Shown: positions 45,474 to 55,546, numbered from the stretch's first letter. The stretch is DNA of 64,000 nucleotides from Pandoraea pulmonicola (GCF_000815105.2 NZ_CP010310.2:62001-126000), one strand, 5' to 3'. The notes: generated from the sequence alone by a model not told the origin. Numbers and translations: made by a program.

Positions 45474-46367
45474 TCACGCAAAGAGCCGCAGCAGCGCATT
45501 GCGCGCGTGGCGGATGAGTTCGGTCTCGTCGGCGCGTCCGGGCAACAGGTGGAACTCGGCGCGCGGCAGCGGCGGCAACCCGAGCGACGGCGGGCAGACG
45601 ACGAGATCGGACGTGAGCGCCGATTCGTTCAGACACGAGATGCCGAGACCCGCGCCGAGGGCCAGTTGCATGCCCGCCACGCCGGCGGCGGAATGCGAGA
45701 CGCGATACGGCACCTTGTGTTTCTCCAGCACGCCGAGCACCAGGCTCTGCAACGCGCAAGAAGGCGGCAGCGTGACGAGCGGCAGCGGTTCGCCGACCGG
45801 TTCGGCGAGCGTCGACGACATCGCCCAGACCAGGCGCTCGCGTCGCACCAGCGTGCCGGGTGTGCGATAGCCGAGCGCCTTCGCTCCCTTGCCGACATCC
45901 TCGTTCATCAGTCGCAACGCCAGCCCCACGTCGAAATGCTCGCCGGTCAGTGCCGTGCGCTCGATCTGCGCGCTTTGCATCGCGCTCACGTGCAGGCGCA
46001 GACGCGGATACAGGCTGGTGAAGCGCTTGAGTACGCGACCCACATCGTGCGGACGGTAGTAGTCAGTGATGGCGATACGCAGCTCGCCGTCGAGCAACAC
46101 GCCTTGCAGATCCTCGAACGCCGCTTCGGACAGCGCCGAAATCTGACGTGCGTAAGCGAGCAGACGCGTGCCCGCCGGCGTAGCGCGCATGCCCTTGCGC
46201 GAGCGCACGAGCAGCGGCTGGCCGGCGCGTTCCTCCAGCTTCTTGAGCTGTTCGCTCACCGTCGATTGCGACAGAAAGATCTGCTCCGCCGCCGCTGAAA
46301 TGCTGCCGGCGTCGTGAATGGCGATGAAGGTGCGCAACTGCGTGAGATCGAAGGCGCGGGTGGACAT
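45474..46367 (-). CDS. LysR family transcriptional regulator
   Basis: A 297-aa regulator with the N-terminal helix-turn-helix LRTFIAIHDAGSISAAAEQ and LSQSTVSEQLKKLEERAG, then a substrate-binding domain. The start at 46367 (MSTRAFDL) gives normal spacing. It is divergent from an MFS transporter gene 218 bp away, the probable target. Confidence 0.9.
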   Translation of the reverse strand: MSTRAFDLTQLRTFIAIHDAGSISAAAEQIFLSQSTVSEQLKKLEERAGQPLLVRSRKGMRATPAGTRLLAYARQISALSEAAFEDLQGVLLDGELRIAITDYYRPHDVGRVLKRFTSLYPRLRLHVSAMQSAQIERTALTGEHFDVGLALRLMNEDVGKGAKALGYRTPGTLVRRERLVWAMSSTLAEPVGEPLPLVTLPPSCALQSLVLGVLEKHKVPYRVSHSAAGVAGMQLALGAGLGISCLNESALTSDLVVCPPSLGLPPLPRAEFHLLPGRADETELIRHARNALLRLFA

Positions 46368-46585
46368 GGCGGGTCTCGAAGGGATATCGCGCCGACAACG
46401 GATCTCGGGGGAATCGACGTTGATCCGGAAAACACGATATAAGGCATCGAATTTTCCCGCTTTTCCGATGGATTGTCCATCCGTACGATGCGGAGCGTAG
46501 CACTCGGCTCCGCCCGACGGCAGTGCCCGATGCCCTCGATCTCTTCTTTGCGCCGCGCGCCCGTGGGCCGCGCACCGTATCACTC

Positions 46586-47911
46586 ATGAGCGAACGACTT
46601 TCCTGTACTGCCGCCGTGCCATCTCCCGTTGCAACGGCGGCCTCGCCTGTTCTTGGCCGCAATCATCGCTGGAAGGTGCTCGGCGTTGGGGTTGCGGCCA
46701 ACGCCAGTTTCGCCGCCGCACTTGGCGGCATTCCCGCGACGGCCGTGCAAATGCGTGCGGCCTACTCGCTGGCGAACGCGGACCTCGGCATCGTGCTCGG
46801 CATGATCGGGCTTGGCATTGCCATTTCGGAGCTGCCCTGGGGCATGCTCACCGACCGCTGGGGCGACCGGCGCGTCCTGCTTGCCGGCTTGATGGTGACG
46901 GCGGCGGCGCTTGTCGCGCTCGGCCTGTGGGGCGTGCCCACGCCGCACTACGTGCCGTCGATGCCAATGCTCGCGGCGGGGATGCTCGCGGTCGGCGTGC
47001 TCGGCGGCAGCGTCAACGGTTCGAGCGGCCGCGCTGTCATGCGCTGGTTTCACGATAACGAGCGGGGGCTCGCGATGAGCGTGCGGCAGTGCGCCGTACC
47101 GCTCGGTGGCGGTATCGGCGCGTTGCTGCTGCCGGGGGCGGCGCTGCATTTCGGTTTCGGGGCGGTGTACTTCGGCCTCGCCATCGCATGCTTCGCGGCG
47201 GCGTTCATGGCGTGGCTGTGGCTGCTGGAGCCGCCTGAAGAACCGCACGAAGCGTCGCGTGACGTTCGCGGGGGCAGCCATGCCTCCTCGGCCGGCAGAC
47301 GCACGGGCGCGAGCTATTCGCCGTTGCGCGATGGCCGACTGCTCGGTACCGCGCTCGGCATGGCCGTGCTCGCGATGCCGCAAGTGGCGGTGCTCACCTT
47401 CGGCACGGTGTTTCTGCACGACTTCGCGCATGTGAGCGTGGCGACGATCTCGCTCACGCTCGGCGTCGTGCAGACGGGGGCTGCGATAACGCGCGTCTGG
47501 AGTGGACGCTACACGGACAGGCGCCGCAACCGCCCGCAATACCTTCGCGTGTGCGCCGTTGCCGTGGGCGCCGTCTTTGCCGCGCTTGCCGTGCTCGTCG
47601 CGTGGCTCGGCCGCCATCCCGAGTGGCTGGCTCACGGTACACCGGTGATGATCGTGCTGCTCGTCGCGGGCGGTGTGGTGGCGTCGGCATGGCATGGGGT
47701 GGCGTTCACCGAACTGGCGACGATGGCAGGGGCTTCCCGCGCGGGCACGGCGCTGGGCATCGGCAACACCGGCGTATTCCTGACGATGTTCCTCACGCCG
47801 TTGTCCATCCCGCTGCTGCTCGCCCTCGGCGGCTGGGGCCTGGTGTGGGCGGGCGGCCTGATGTGCGCCGCGCTGGCGTGGCCGCTCTTCGTGTGGTCGC
47901 ATCGGCGCTGA
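46586..47911 (+). CDS. MFS transporter
   Basis: A 441-aa transporter with 12 predicted membrane segments. Motif A between TM2 and TM3 reads GMLTDRWGDRRVLL; the second-half equivalent is SGRYTDRRRNRPQ. The central loop is long and charged (EPPEEPHEASRDVRGG). Divergent from a LysR gene that probably regulates it. Substrate not evident. Confidence 0.88.
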   Translation: MSERLSCTAAVPSPVATAASPVLGRNHRWKVLGVGVAANASFAAALGGIPATAVQMRAAYSLANADLGIVLGMIGLGIAISELPWGMLTDRWGDRRVLLAGLMVTAAALVALGLWGVPTPHYVPSMPMLAAGMLAVGVLGGSVNGSSGRAVMRWFHDNERGLAMSVRQCAVPLGGGIGALLLPGAALHFGFGAVYFGLAIACFAAAFMAWLWLLEPPEEPHEASRDVRGGSHASSAGRRTGASYSPLRDGRLLGTALGMAVLAMPQVAVLTFGTVFLHDFAHVSVATISLTLGVVQTGAAITRVWSGRYTDRRRNRPQYLRVCAVAVGAVFAALAVLVAWLGRHPEWLAHGTPVMIVLLVAGGVVASAWHGVAFTELATMAGASRAGTALGIGNTGVFLTMFLTPLSIPLLLALGGWGLVWAGGLMCAALAWPLFVWSHRR

Positions 47912-47950
47912 CCTCGGCGGCATCGCTCGCGCTGGAGGTCGTGCGGCGCG

Positions 47951-48859
47951 TCAGGGGAGATGGATGTTCGCGACCAGAAAGTCGAGGAATGCTCGTACGC
48001 GGGCGGGCAAGTGTCCGCCCTGCCCCACGTACACCGCATGCACGGGTTCGAGATCGCCGGGGTTGTAGTCTTCGAGCACGGTGACAAGCCGTCCGGCGCG
48101 CAGATCGGCATCGACGTGATAACGCGAATGGCGCGCCAGACCCAGTCCTTCGACGGCAAGCTGGCGCATGATCTCGCCGTTGCTCACGAGCATGTTGCCG
48201 ATCTGGGAGTAGTGCGTGACACCCCCGGCGCCGTCGAGAAACGGCCAGCCTTGCACCTGCCGGTCGAAGTTGAACGCCATGACGTTGTGGTGGATCAGGT
48301 CGGCCGGCGTGCGCAGCGGGCCGTTGCGCGCCAGATACCCGGGCGACGCCACCACGTGCACGCGGCTCTCGCCCAGCTTGCGCGCCACCAGCCGCGAGTC
48401 GCGCAGCGGTCCCGCGCGAACCGCGACGTCGGCCCGCTGTTCGAGCAGGTCGACGACGGTGTCGGTGAGCGTGAGATCGAGACGAATCTCCGGATACCGC
48501 GCGAGAAATGCCGGGATGACCGGCAGCAGATAGTGCATGCCGATCGGCACGCTCGAATTGACGCGCAGCAGACCGCGCGGCACGGCGCCCGCCGCCACCT
48601 CGCGCTCGGCCGCTTCGATGTCGGCCAGTACCCGCACGGCGCGTTCGTGAAAGGCCGTGCCTTCGGGCGTGAGCTGCAGACGCCGCGTGGAACGATTGAA
48701 CAGCCGGGTACCCAGGCGGGCTTCCAGTCGCGCGATCAATTTGCTGACGGCGGATGGCGTCATGCGCAGCGCGCGCGCCGCCGCCGAGAAGCCGCCCAAC
48801 TCCACGACACGCACGAAGACTTCCATATCGCCCGAGCGATTGACGTCCTGTCGACCCAT
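47951..48859 (-). CDS. LysR family transcriptional regulator
   Basis: A 302-aa regulator. Helix-turn-helix in VRVVELGGFSAAARALRMTPSAVSKLIARLEARLG, with a family C-terminal domain including LDLTLTDTVVDLLEQRADVAVR. The start at 48859 (MGRQDVNRSGDMEVF) is preferred to the longer upstream start. Divergent from an MFS exporter at 49039. Confidence 0.9.
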   Translation of the reverse strand: MGRQDVNRSGDMEVFVRVVELGGFSAAARALRMTPSAVSKLIARLEARLGTRLFNRSTRRLQLTPEGTAFHERAVRVLADIEAAEREVAAGAVPRGLLRVNSSVPIGMHYLLPVIPAFLARYPEIRLDLTLTDTVVDLLEQRADVAVRAGPLRDSRLVARKLGESRVHVVASPGYLARNGPLRTPADLIHHNVMAFNFDRQVQGWPFLDGAGGVTHYSQIGNMLVSNGEIMRQLAVEGLGLARHSRYHVDADLRAGRLVTVLEDYNPGDLEPVHAVYVGQGGHLPARVRAFLDFLVANIHLP

Positions 48860-49038
48860 CGGCTGTGTCCTCGCCCCTTGTTGTGACTGACTTTGCGGGT
48901 TTCTGTGACTGTAGGTCACAAATGATTTTCCTTTGCGCAGTCTATTTCATCAATGCGAGGGCGTCTATATTCCGCTCATCGGTTGGCCGCTGTGACCTGG
49001 ATGGCGTGACCGTTCCCAATATCAGACAGGAGTTTTCC

Positions 49039-50229
49039 GTGCCCATCGCCCTTTACGCCCTGACCGCCGGTGCCTTCGGCATTGGCGTGACGGAATTCGT
49101 CATCATGGGTCTGCTGCTCAACGTCGGCGCCGATTTCGGCGTATCGATCGCGGCGGCGGGTCTGCTGATCTCCGGTTATGCCCTCGGGGTCGTCGTCGGC
49201 GCCCCGCTCATGACGACCGCCACCGCCCGCTGGCCGCGCAAGACCGTGCTGCTCGTGCTCATGGCCATCTTCACCATCGGCAACGCGGCGTGCGCGCTGG
49301 CGCCGAACTATACGGCGCTCATGGCCGCCCGCGTGCTGACGTCGTTCGCACACGGCACGTTCTTCGGCGTCGGCTCCGTCGTCGCGACCGGTCTCGTATC
49401 GCGCGAGCGCCGTGCCTCGGCCATCGCCGTGATGTTCACCGGCCTGACGGTTGCCAACATTCTCGGCGTGCCGTTCGGCACCTGGCTCGGACAACACTTC
49501 GGCTGGCGCGCGAGCTTCTGGGCCGTCACGCTCATCGGTGCGCTCGCCTTCCTCGTGATCGCCGGGTTCGTGCCGAAGATCGCCGCCCCGAAGGACGCCG
49601 GCGACTGGCGTGCCGATCTGCGCGCGCTGGCACGCCGCCCGGTGCTGCTCGGTCTGCTGACCACGGTGCTCGGTTGGGTCGGTGTGTTCGCGGTGTTCAC
49701 TTACATCGCGCCGCTGCTCATCGAAGTGACGGGGTTCCCGGAAGGTGCCGTCTCGCCGATTCTGCTGGTCTTCGGCGGCGGCCTGGTCGTCGGCAACCTG
49801 TTCGGCGGCAAGCTCGCGGATCGCCACGTCGTGCCCACGGTGCTCGGCAGCCTGTTCGTGCTGTCGGTCGTGCTCGGCCTGATGACCTTCACCCTGCACT
49901 CGCGTTGGCCGGCCATCGTGTCCGTGGCGTTGCTCGGCGCCGCCGCCTTCGCGACCGTGGCGCCGTTGCAGCTGTGGGTCATGGAGAAGGCGTCGGGGGC
50001 CGGCGAGAGCCTGGCATCGAGCTTCAACATTGCCGCGTTCAACCTCGGCAACGCAATCGGGGCGTGGCTCGGTGGCTTCGTCATCGAACACGGCCCGGGT
50101 TTGACGGCGGTGCCGTGGGTGGCGGCGCTCGTACCCCTGGCCGGTGTCGGCGTGGCGGTGCTGAGCCTGCGACTGGATCGTCGCGACGTCAGATCGCTCA
50201 CGCCGGTTTGCGAGAATCCCGCGTCGTAG
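49039..50229 (+). CDS. MFS transporter (AraJ/DHA1 type)
   Basis: A 396-aa 12-TM exporter. The N-terminus IALYALTAGAFGIGVTEFVIMG and the block LLISGYALGVVVGAP are typical of the AraJ/YdhP-like sugar- or drug-efflux branch. GTG start at 49039 with CAGGAG 6 bases upstream. Divergent from the LysR gene. Confidence 0.9.
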   Translation: MPIALYALTAGAFGIGVTEFVIMGLLLNVGADFGVSIAAAGLLISGYALGVVVGAPLMTTATARWPRKTVLLVLMAIFTIGNAACALAPNYTALMAARVLTSFAHGTFFGVGSVVATGLVSRERRASAIAVMFTGLTVANILGVPFGTWLGQHFGWRASFWAVTLIGALAFLVIAGFVPKIAAPKDAGDWRADLRALARRPVLLGLLTTVLGWVGVFAVFTYIAPLLIEVTGFPEGAVSPILLVFGGGLVVGNLFGGKLADRHVVPTVLGSLFVLSVVLGLMTFTLHSRWPAIVSVALLGAAAFATVAPLQLWVMEKASGAGESLASSFNIAAFNLGNAIGAWLGGFVIEHGPGLTAVPWVAALVPLAGVGVAVLSLRLDRRDVRSLTPVCENPAS

Positions 50230-50256
50230 TCTGCGCGACGGCCCGATGCGTCAGCG

Positions 50257-51060
50257 TCAGGCCAATACCCCCACGATCACACTGGCGGCCGCGAATGCGG
50301 CCGTCGCGTTTGTGCCGACGTTCAGTCCGCGTGCGCTCAGCGTCTCGTGCGGCATGACGGCGGCCAGCCGGCTGCCACCAGGCAGGACGAGGATGATCTC
50401 CGCCTGTCCGGCGTCGTCGGTGACGGCGTCGACGACACCCGCGAGACGATTCGCCGTGGGCAGTCCGGCGAGGTCGGCGCCGCGTGCCACGTCGATCCAT
50501 GGCGCCTTGATGAGCGCGAACGCTTCACCGCCGACGGCGAGTCCGAGCGTCTGCGTGCTGTGATGCGTCAACGAGGCCGTGATCGTCTCGCCGCCGGGCA
50601 GGGCGAGCGTTACCTCGTCGTTCACGCCGTGCGGCCGGATGCCCGAGATCGTGCCGTGCAACTGGTTGCGCGCGCTGGTCTGGAGGGCGAGCCGGGAGAT
50701 GAGGGGCCATTGCTCGTCGAACTGCTCCAGATCGCTGGCCACACGCGCGAGGAATTGCCTTTGCGCAGTCTCCACGGCCCGGAACGCGGCGACGAGCTTG
50801 GCGCCGCGTGCCGTGAGCCGGGTACCGCCACCGCCGCGCCCGCCCGTACTGCGCTCGACGAGCGGCTCGCCGGCGAGCTGGTTCATGGCATCCACGGCAT
50901 CCCAGGCGGCCTTGTAGCTCATGCCGGCCGCTCTGGCGGCCGCCGTTATCGAGCCGTGCGTGGCAATGTGCTCGAGCAGGGCAATGCGCGCCTGACCGCC
51001 CAGCGATGTATTGCCCCGATGCAGCCAAAGCGAGCCGCTCACTTGCAGGTTGTCGGTCAT
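50257..51060 (-). CDS. modE: ModE-type molybdate-responsive regulator
   Basis: A 267-aa regulator. The winged-helix domain reads ARIALLEHIATHGSITAAARAAGMSYKAAWDAVDAMN and LVERSTGGRGGGGTRLTA, the ModE DNA-binding hallmark. Two TOBE domains follow (SARNQLHGTISGI and SRLAGVVDAV-type starts), which bind molybdate. The start at 51060 aligns with E. coli ModE; an in-frame ATG at 51108 would add 16 residues. No modABC genes are adjacent, so it acts in trans. Confidence 0.9.
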   Translation of the reverse strand: MTDNLQVSGSLWLHRGNTSLGGQARIALLEHIATHGSITAAARAAGMSYKAAWDAVDAMNQLAGEPLVERSTGGRGGGGTRLTARGAKLVAAFRAVETAQRQFLARVASDLEQFDEQWPLISRLALQTSARNQLHGTISGIRPHGVNDEVTLALPGGETITASLTHHSTQTLGLAVGGEAFALIKAPWIDVARGADLAGLPTANRLAGVVDAVTDDAGQAEIILVLPGGSRLAAVMPHETLSARGLNVGTNATAAFAAASVIVGVLA

Positions 51061-51432
51061 TTCGTTGTGTAAAACATCGTCCGGCGTTGAAGAAGGTTCG
51101 GAAACCATAACGCTTTTATCGATTCAATACAGCAGGTCGTCGCGTCTGGAAGGGATGGAAAACCGGCTCAGCCGACCGTGTGGTTTGCCATCCGCGTCGA
51201 GCCGCGGTTCGACGTCGAACCGGGAAGTGTTGCGGCGCACCAACGAAGCGAACTTCGGACGTCCTGCTGGGGGACGAATGGGGGACGTTTCTCCTCTACA
51301 TTGATTTCGCCGCATGCCCCCCCAAGCCGGTCGGTGCCGTATCGGTCAGGACTCCAGGTCTGACGCGAATCGACTGGGAATGCGACGTTCACCGAAGTGC
51401 CCACTCACCTGACACAACAGAAACGGGGTGAA
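51061..51432. other. intergenic region with an 18-bp perfect palindrome
   Basis: About 370 bp without a supported gene. It includes CGGTTCGACGTCGAACCG (51205-51222), a perfect palindrome, and a hairpin CGAAG-n4-CTTCG (about 51245-51258). TGGGGGACG occurs twice, about 11 bp apart (51270-51290). No clear protein. Confidence 0.45.
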
Positions 51433-51669
51433 ATGATGCGCGTCAGGAATATCAAGGAAACGGTTGACGGGGCTCGATATTATCGTCTGGTTCGCACGCT
51501 GCCCAACGGCAAGCGGCATCAGATGCAGATTTCTTTTTCCGCCGGTGAAATGCGCTTCAGGCGCTTCGTTGCGCAACGCCTGTGGTTGCTGCGCGCCGAG
51601 ATGCGGGACAGTACGCGGGCGGCCGCCACGCCTGCCCCGCGCAACCCCATGCCTCAGTTGGTCTTCTAG
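51433..51669 (+). CDS. hypothetical small basic protein, 78 aa
   Basis: A 78-aa basic protein (MMRVRNIKETVDGARYYRL, RTLPNGKRHQMQISFSAGEMR). Two adjacent ATGs at 51433 and 51436 follow GGGGTG. It looks nucleic-acid-binding by charge, but no family is recognised. Confidence 0.5.
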   Translation: MMRVRNIKETVDGARYYRLVRTLPNGKRHQMQISFSAGEMRFRRFVAQRLWLLRAEMRDSTRAAATPAPRNPMPQLVF

Positions 51670-51765
51670 TCGGACGATCGCCTTACAGGTCGCCGCACCG
51701 GCAGCTTTCCGCCGGGCGGCGGCGCTCGCCGATGGGGGGGGATGACATTGCCCGACAGACGGCTC

Positions 51766-53382
51766 TTAGCCCGTCAGGCGCGGTGTCGTCGGCAGGATCG
51801 ATGAGATCGACGTGGGGGACGCCGGCTTGACGGCCGCAAGCCCCGTGCCGGCGTTCGCGATGGCGAACTGCACCAGCTCGTCGAATGCAATCGGCCGCGC
51901 GAACAGATACCCCTGCGCATAGGTCACGTTGCGCTCGCGCAGATAGGCGGCCTGCATTTCGTTCTCCACACCTTCCGCCACGATCGTCATCCCCAGCCGC
52001 TCGGCCAGATGAATGATCGAATCGCAGATATTGCGCGTGACGACGTCGTCCGCGGTCACCGGCAGGAATTCCTTGTCGATCTTCAGATAGTTGAAGTCGT
52101 AGCGCTTGAGATAGCCGATGGAGTTGTTCTCGGCGCCGAAGTCGTCGAGTGCCGTCTCGATGCCACGCCGCTGAAGTTCGGCCATCACGTTGCGCGCGGC
52201 GGCGGTATCGCGAATCACGTAACGCTCGGTGATTTCGGCGACCAGCGGATAGGTCTCGTTGAGCGAGCCGTAGTAGCGCTCGATATCGCTCACGATCGTG
52301 GTGTCGCGCAGATGCCGCTCGGCCAGGTTGATGCCGATATGGAAGCCGGCTGGAAGGGCGCCTTTCGACACGTCGTTGCGGATCTGGCGCAGCAAGGCTC
52401 GCGTGAGCTCGATGATCAGGCCGTTGCCCTCGGCGATCGGAATGAAGGCGTCCGGCCGAACGAGGCCGGCGACCGGGTGGTGCCAGCGCACGAGCGCTTC
52501 GCTTCCCGCGCAACGGCCGGTCGCCAGTTCCATCACGGGCTGGTAGTAGACCTTGAATTCATTGCGCTTGATGCCGTGCGCGATCTGGCGACGCATGAAC
52601 TGTGCGGGGCCGAGATGGCGAAACGTCAATATGCCCAGCAGGAAGGCGACGACGCTGCCGAACGCCAGGAAGATCGGCGCCTGGTTGGCGGCGAGCGAGC
52701 GCATGAGCGACGGACTGCCGGCGAGCGACGTCACGAAATGCTCCGATACGAGCGTGACCTGCGCTCCGCGCGTGGCGACGCCGGCCGATTCGAGGCGCGG
52801 GCCTTCCGAGGTGAGCGCGACCTTGCCGACGCTCATTGCCGTCCAGGCGAGATCGCTGCTCTTCACGCTATGCAAGGTTTCGGTGAGGTACACGCCGTCG
52901 ACGAACCCAAGCACGCCGTCGGTGGCCGAGGTCGGCACGTAGATCGCCAACGCGGGCGAATCGCTCACGTAGGGCGAACCGCCGACGAGCAGGGCGCGCG
53001 TGCCGGTCAGCATGGGTACCAGATCGGCCGGCAGCGGCATGTTGACCGCTTCCTGGGTGCGAACAACCGACGAACAATAAAGCTGGCCGCGCGAGACGAG
53101 AAAGATCGAGCGGAAATAGGGACTGAGCGTGCCGGCGGCCTGGAGAGAGCTGCCGACCTCGTGGCATGAACGGCCGACCCACGGAGTTGCGCCCCGCAGC
53201 GTGCCCTCGGCCTGCGAGACGATCCGTTCGAGCGCATCGCGCTGGCGTCCGGCTTCGTCGCGAAGGATCGACTGCGACATGTGATAAATGCGCAGCCAGC
53301 CCAGGAAAAGGACGACAACGAGCGTGACCGCCACGACAAGCCCGGTCACCAGCCACTGCACGACTCTGGAGTGTTGAATCAT
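51766..53382 (-). CDS. CSS-motif EAL-domain c-di-GMP phosphodiesterase
   Basis: A 538-aa inner-membrane protein. TM1 at about 8-30, a periplasmic CSS domain (CSSVV near residue 103 with a second Cys upstream, SCHEVG) that senses redox through a disulfide, TM2 at about 240-260, then the EAL domain. Active-site residues are intact: EALVRWHHP, the Asn of GINLAERHL, the Glu of EITERYV, DDFG, LKIDKEF and IVAEGVE. It should hydrolyse c-di-GMP to pGpG. The Asp-Asp-Phe-Gly is followed by AENNS in place of the common TGYSS. Confidence 0.92.
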   Translation of the reverse strand: MIQHSRVVQWLVTGLVVAVTLVVVLFLGWLRIYHMSQSILRDEAGRQRDALERIVSQAEGTLRGATPWVGRSCHEVGSSLQAAGTLSPYFRSIFLVSRGQLYCSSVVRTQEAVNMPLPADLVPMLTGTRALLVGGSPYVSDSPALAIYVPTSATDGVLGFVDGVYLTETLHSVKSSDLAWTAMSVGKVALTSEGPRLESAGVATRGAQVTLVSEHFVTSLAGSPSLMRSLAANQAPIFLAFGSVVAFLLGILTFRHLGPAQFMRRQIAHGIKRNEFKVYYQPVMELATGRCAGSEALVRWHHPVAGLVRPDAFIPIAEGNGLIIELTRALLRQIRNDVSKGALPAGFHIGINLAERHLRDTTIVSDIERYYGSLNETYPLVAEITERYVIRDTAAARNVMAELQRRGIETALDDFGAENNSIGYLKRYDFNYLKIDKEFLPVTADDVVTRNICDSIIHLAERLGMTIVAEGVENEMQAAYLRERNVTYAQGYLFARPIAFDELVQFAIANAGTGLAAVKPASPTSISSILPTTPRLTG

Positions 53383-53793
53383 GTTTTGCTGTCAACCATG
53401 GAATGAGTGGAGCCCGGGCGTGTGCTTCGTGCTGCACGGCACAACTCGTCAATTGACTCTACACGAATCCCCGACGGCGTCCAACGCCCGATAAACCCGC
53501 AGGAAACGTGGGGGAAGGTCCGAAGAATCGCCCGGGGGGGACATCCATCGGGAAAGCGCTGCCAGTCGCTTGTCGATTCGCGCAACAACGCAGCGAACGG
53601 CCCCTTAAGCGAAATGCCGGGATGGCGGAATCGCGACAAAACTTGGCGTAACGACGATTTACGCATGCTCTACACTTCACTTATTCAATTTCTGGCGAAA
53701 AATGGGATAAATCCTAAGTTTTACGCATATCTGCACGAAATCCGCCGGAAAGTCTGCGTTTTCCAAAGCCATTGACGTCAGTCTGTTCATTCC
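53383..53793. other. intergenic region upstream of fsr
   Basis: About 410 bp without a supported gene. The last 150 bp are AT-rich and contain TTTACGCAT twice in direct orientation (53658-53666 and 53720-53728), a possible operator pair for fsr. Confidence 0.4.
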
Positions 53794-55038
53794 ATGTCGA
53801 GTCAACCTGCATCCACCCTCTCCGGCGCCTCTGCGCCGGCTGCCCAGGGCACGGCATTCCGCGTGCTGTCGGCGATCAGCTTCTCCCATTTGCTCAACGA
53901 CATGATTCAGTCGTTGATTCTTGCCATCTACCCGCTGCTGAAGGCCGGTTTTGATCTGAGTTTCGGTCAGGTCGGCCTGATCACGTTGACGTACCAGATC
54001 ACGGCGTCGCTGCTGCAACCGGTGGTGGGTCTCTACACCGACAGGCATCCGAAGCCGTACTCGTTGCCGGTCGGCATGGGCTTCACGCTGGTGGGGCTGC
54101 TGTTGCTGGCGATCGCGCCGAATTTCGGTGTTCTGCTCGTGGCGGCCGCGCTCGTCGGCATGGGGTCGTCGGTGTTCCATCCGGAGTCGTCGCGCGTGGC
54201 CCGCATGGCCTCGGGGGGCCGTCATGGCATGGCGCAGTCGTTCTTCCAGGTGGGCGGCAACGTCGGCTCGTCGCTCGGTCCGTTACTCGCTGCGCTCATC
54301 ATCGTGCCGCATGGCCGCGGCAGCGTGGCGTGGTTCTCGGTGGCGGCGCTCGTCGCGATCGTCGTGCTGTTCCAGGTGAGTCGCTGGTACGCGGTGCAGC
54401 GTGCCGCGAGCAAGGGCAAGCCGGCCGCGCGACGTGGCGGCACCGTGCACCTGTCGCGCGGCAAGGTGATGTTCGCCATCGGCATCCTGCTGCTGCTGAT
54501 CTTCTCGAAGTACTTCTACCTTGCGAGCATCAGCAGCTACTTCACGTTCTACCTGATCAGCAAATTCCACGTGTCGGTGCAAAGCGCACAGGTGCATCTG
54601 TTCGTGTTCCTGTTCGCGGTGGCCGCCGGCACGATGATCGGCGGCCCGTTGGGCGACAGGATCGGTCGCAAGTATGTGATCTGGGGCTCGATCCTCGGCG
54701 CTGCGCCTTTCACGCTGATGCTGCCGTACGCGAACCTGTTCTGGACGGGAGCGCTCACGGTCGTGATCGGTCTGGTGCTGGCGTCGGCGTTCTCGGCGAT
54801 CCTCGTCTATGCGCAGGAACTGATCCCCGGCAAGGTGGGCACGGTCTCGGGGCTGTTCTTCGGTTTCGCCTTCGGCATGGGCGGTGTGGGCGCCGCCGTG
54901 CTGGGCGAGCTCGCCGACACCACGAGCATCGACTTCGTCTATCACGTGTGCGCCTACCTGCCGCTGCTCGGCATCGTGACGATTTTCCTGCCCGACATGG
55001 AAGGCAACGAGCGTCGCAAGGAGACGGCGGCAGCCTGA
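53794..55038 (+). CDS. fsr: fosmidomycin resistance MFS exporter Fsr
   Basis: A 414-aa 12-TM MFS exporter. ISFSHLLNDMIQSLILAIYPLLK and VFHPESSRVARMASGGRHGMAQS are Fsr signatures. Fsr exports fosmidomycin in E. coli; the natural substrate is unknown. A good terminator follows. Confidence 0.9.
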   Translation: MSSQPASTLSGASAPAAQGTAFRVLSAISFSHLLNDMIQSLILAIYPLLKAGFDLSFGQVGLITLTYQITASLLQPVVGLYTDRHPKPYSLPVGMGFTLVGLLLLAIAPNFGVLLVAAALVGMGSSVFHPESSRVARMASGGRHGMAQSFFQVGGNVGSSLGPLLAALIIVPHGRGSVAWFSVAALVAIVVLFQVSRWYAVQRAASKGKPAARRGGTVHLSRGKVMFAIGILLLLIFSKYFYLASISSYFTFYLISKFHVSVQSAQVHLFVFLFAVAAGTMIGGPLGDRIGRKYVIWGSILGAAPFTLMLPYANLFWTGALTVVIGLVLASAFSAILVYAQELIPGKVGTVSGLFFGFAFGMGGVGAAVLGELADTTSIDFVYHVCAYLPLLGIVTIFLPDMEGNERRKETAAA

Positions 55039-55063
55039 GCCGCTCGACGGCTGCCCCATGAAG

Positions 55064-55102
55064 AACGCCGGTCCGAAGCCGCTTCGGGACCGGCGTTTTT
55101 TT
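55064..55102 (+). terminator. rho-independent terminator after fsr
   Basis: Long stem AACGCCGGTCCGAAG/CTTCGGGACCGGCGTT with one bulged G and a 3-nt loop, followed by five T. Confidence 0.9.
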
Positions 55103-55132
55103 GCGCCTGACTCGAGATTCGAGGCGAGCGAA

Positions 55133-55546
55133 TTACGGCGCGGCGCGCTTTTGCAGTTCCCAGCGACCGTCGTCGCCCTTCTTGCAGGCGGACAGCTTGA
55201 GTTCGACCTCTTGCCCTTTCGCGTTGAGCTGCACGATCAGGTCGCGGCAGGTCTTGTCGCCGATCTTCTGGGTGTTGGTCGGCGTCAGTTGGGCGATGAC
55301 GCCGGCTGGATTGCGCGTCGCCTTGCCGTCCCACGTGAGGGTGTCGTTGTCCTGTTTCTTGGACAATGCTTCGTTGGCGGCCTTCGCGAGCGCTTCGTTG
55401 TCGGCCTTGCGCAGATACGCCAGCGGGGAGTTGCTCATGAAGGCCAGGTTGGAGGCGGCAAACGCCGGCACGGCGACACTTGCGCCAATGACGAGCGCTG
55501 TGCCAAGCGCGATCGAGTGGGCACGCGACGAGCGGAATTGCGACAT
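55133..55546 (-). CDS. secreted surface-antigen-like protein, 137 aa
   Basis: A 137-aa exported protein with a signal peptide (about 1-31, ending AFA). The C-terminal half resembles the RT0821/17-kDa surface antigen fold: LTWDGKATRNPAGVIAQLTP, then TCRDLIVQLNAKGQEVELKLSACKKGDDGRWEL, with two Cys that may form a disulfide. Function unknown. Confidence 0.7.
   Translation of the reverse strand: MSQFRSSRAHSIALGTALVIGASVAVPAFAASNLAFMSNSPLAYLRKADNEALAKAANEALSKKQDNDTLTWDGKATRNPAGVIAQLTPTNTQKIGDKTCRDLIVQLNAKGQEVELKLSACKKGDDGRWELQKRAAP

Noticed and set aside
51397..51432. Upstream ATG at 51397 for the small gene
   Set aside because: The added residues (MPTHLTQQKRGE) lack a ribosome site; the double ATG at 51433 follows a GGGGTG stretch.
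53407..53775. 122-aa plus-strand frame before fsr
   Set aside because: No ribosome site, odd codon use and no family; the AT-rich part looks regulatory.
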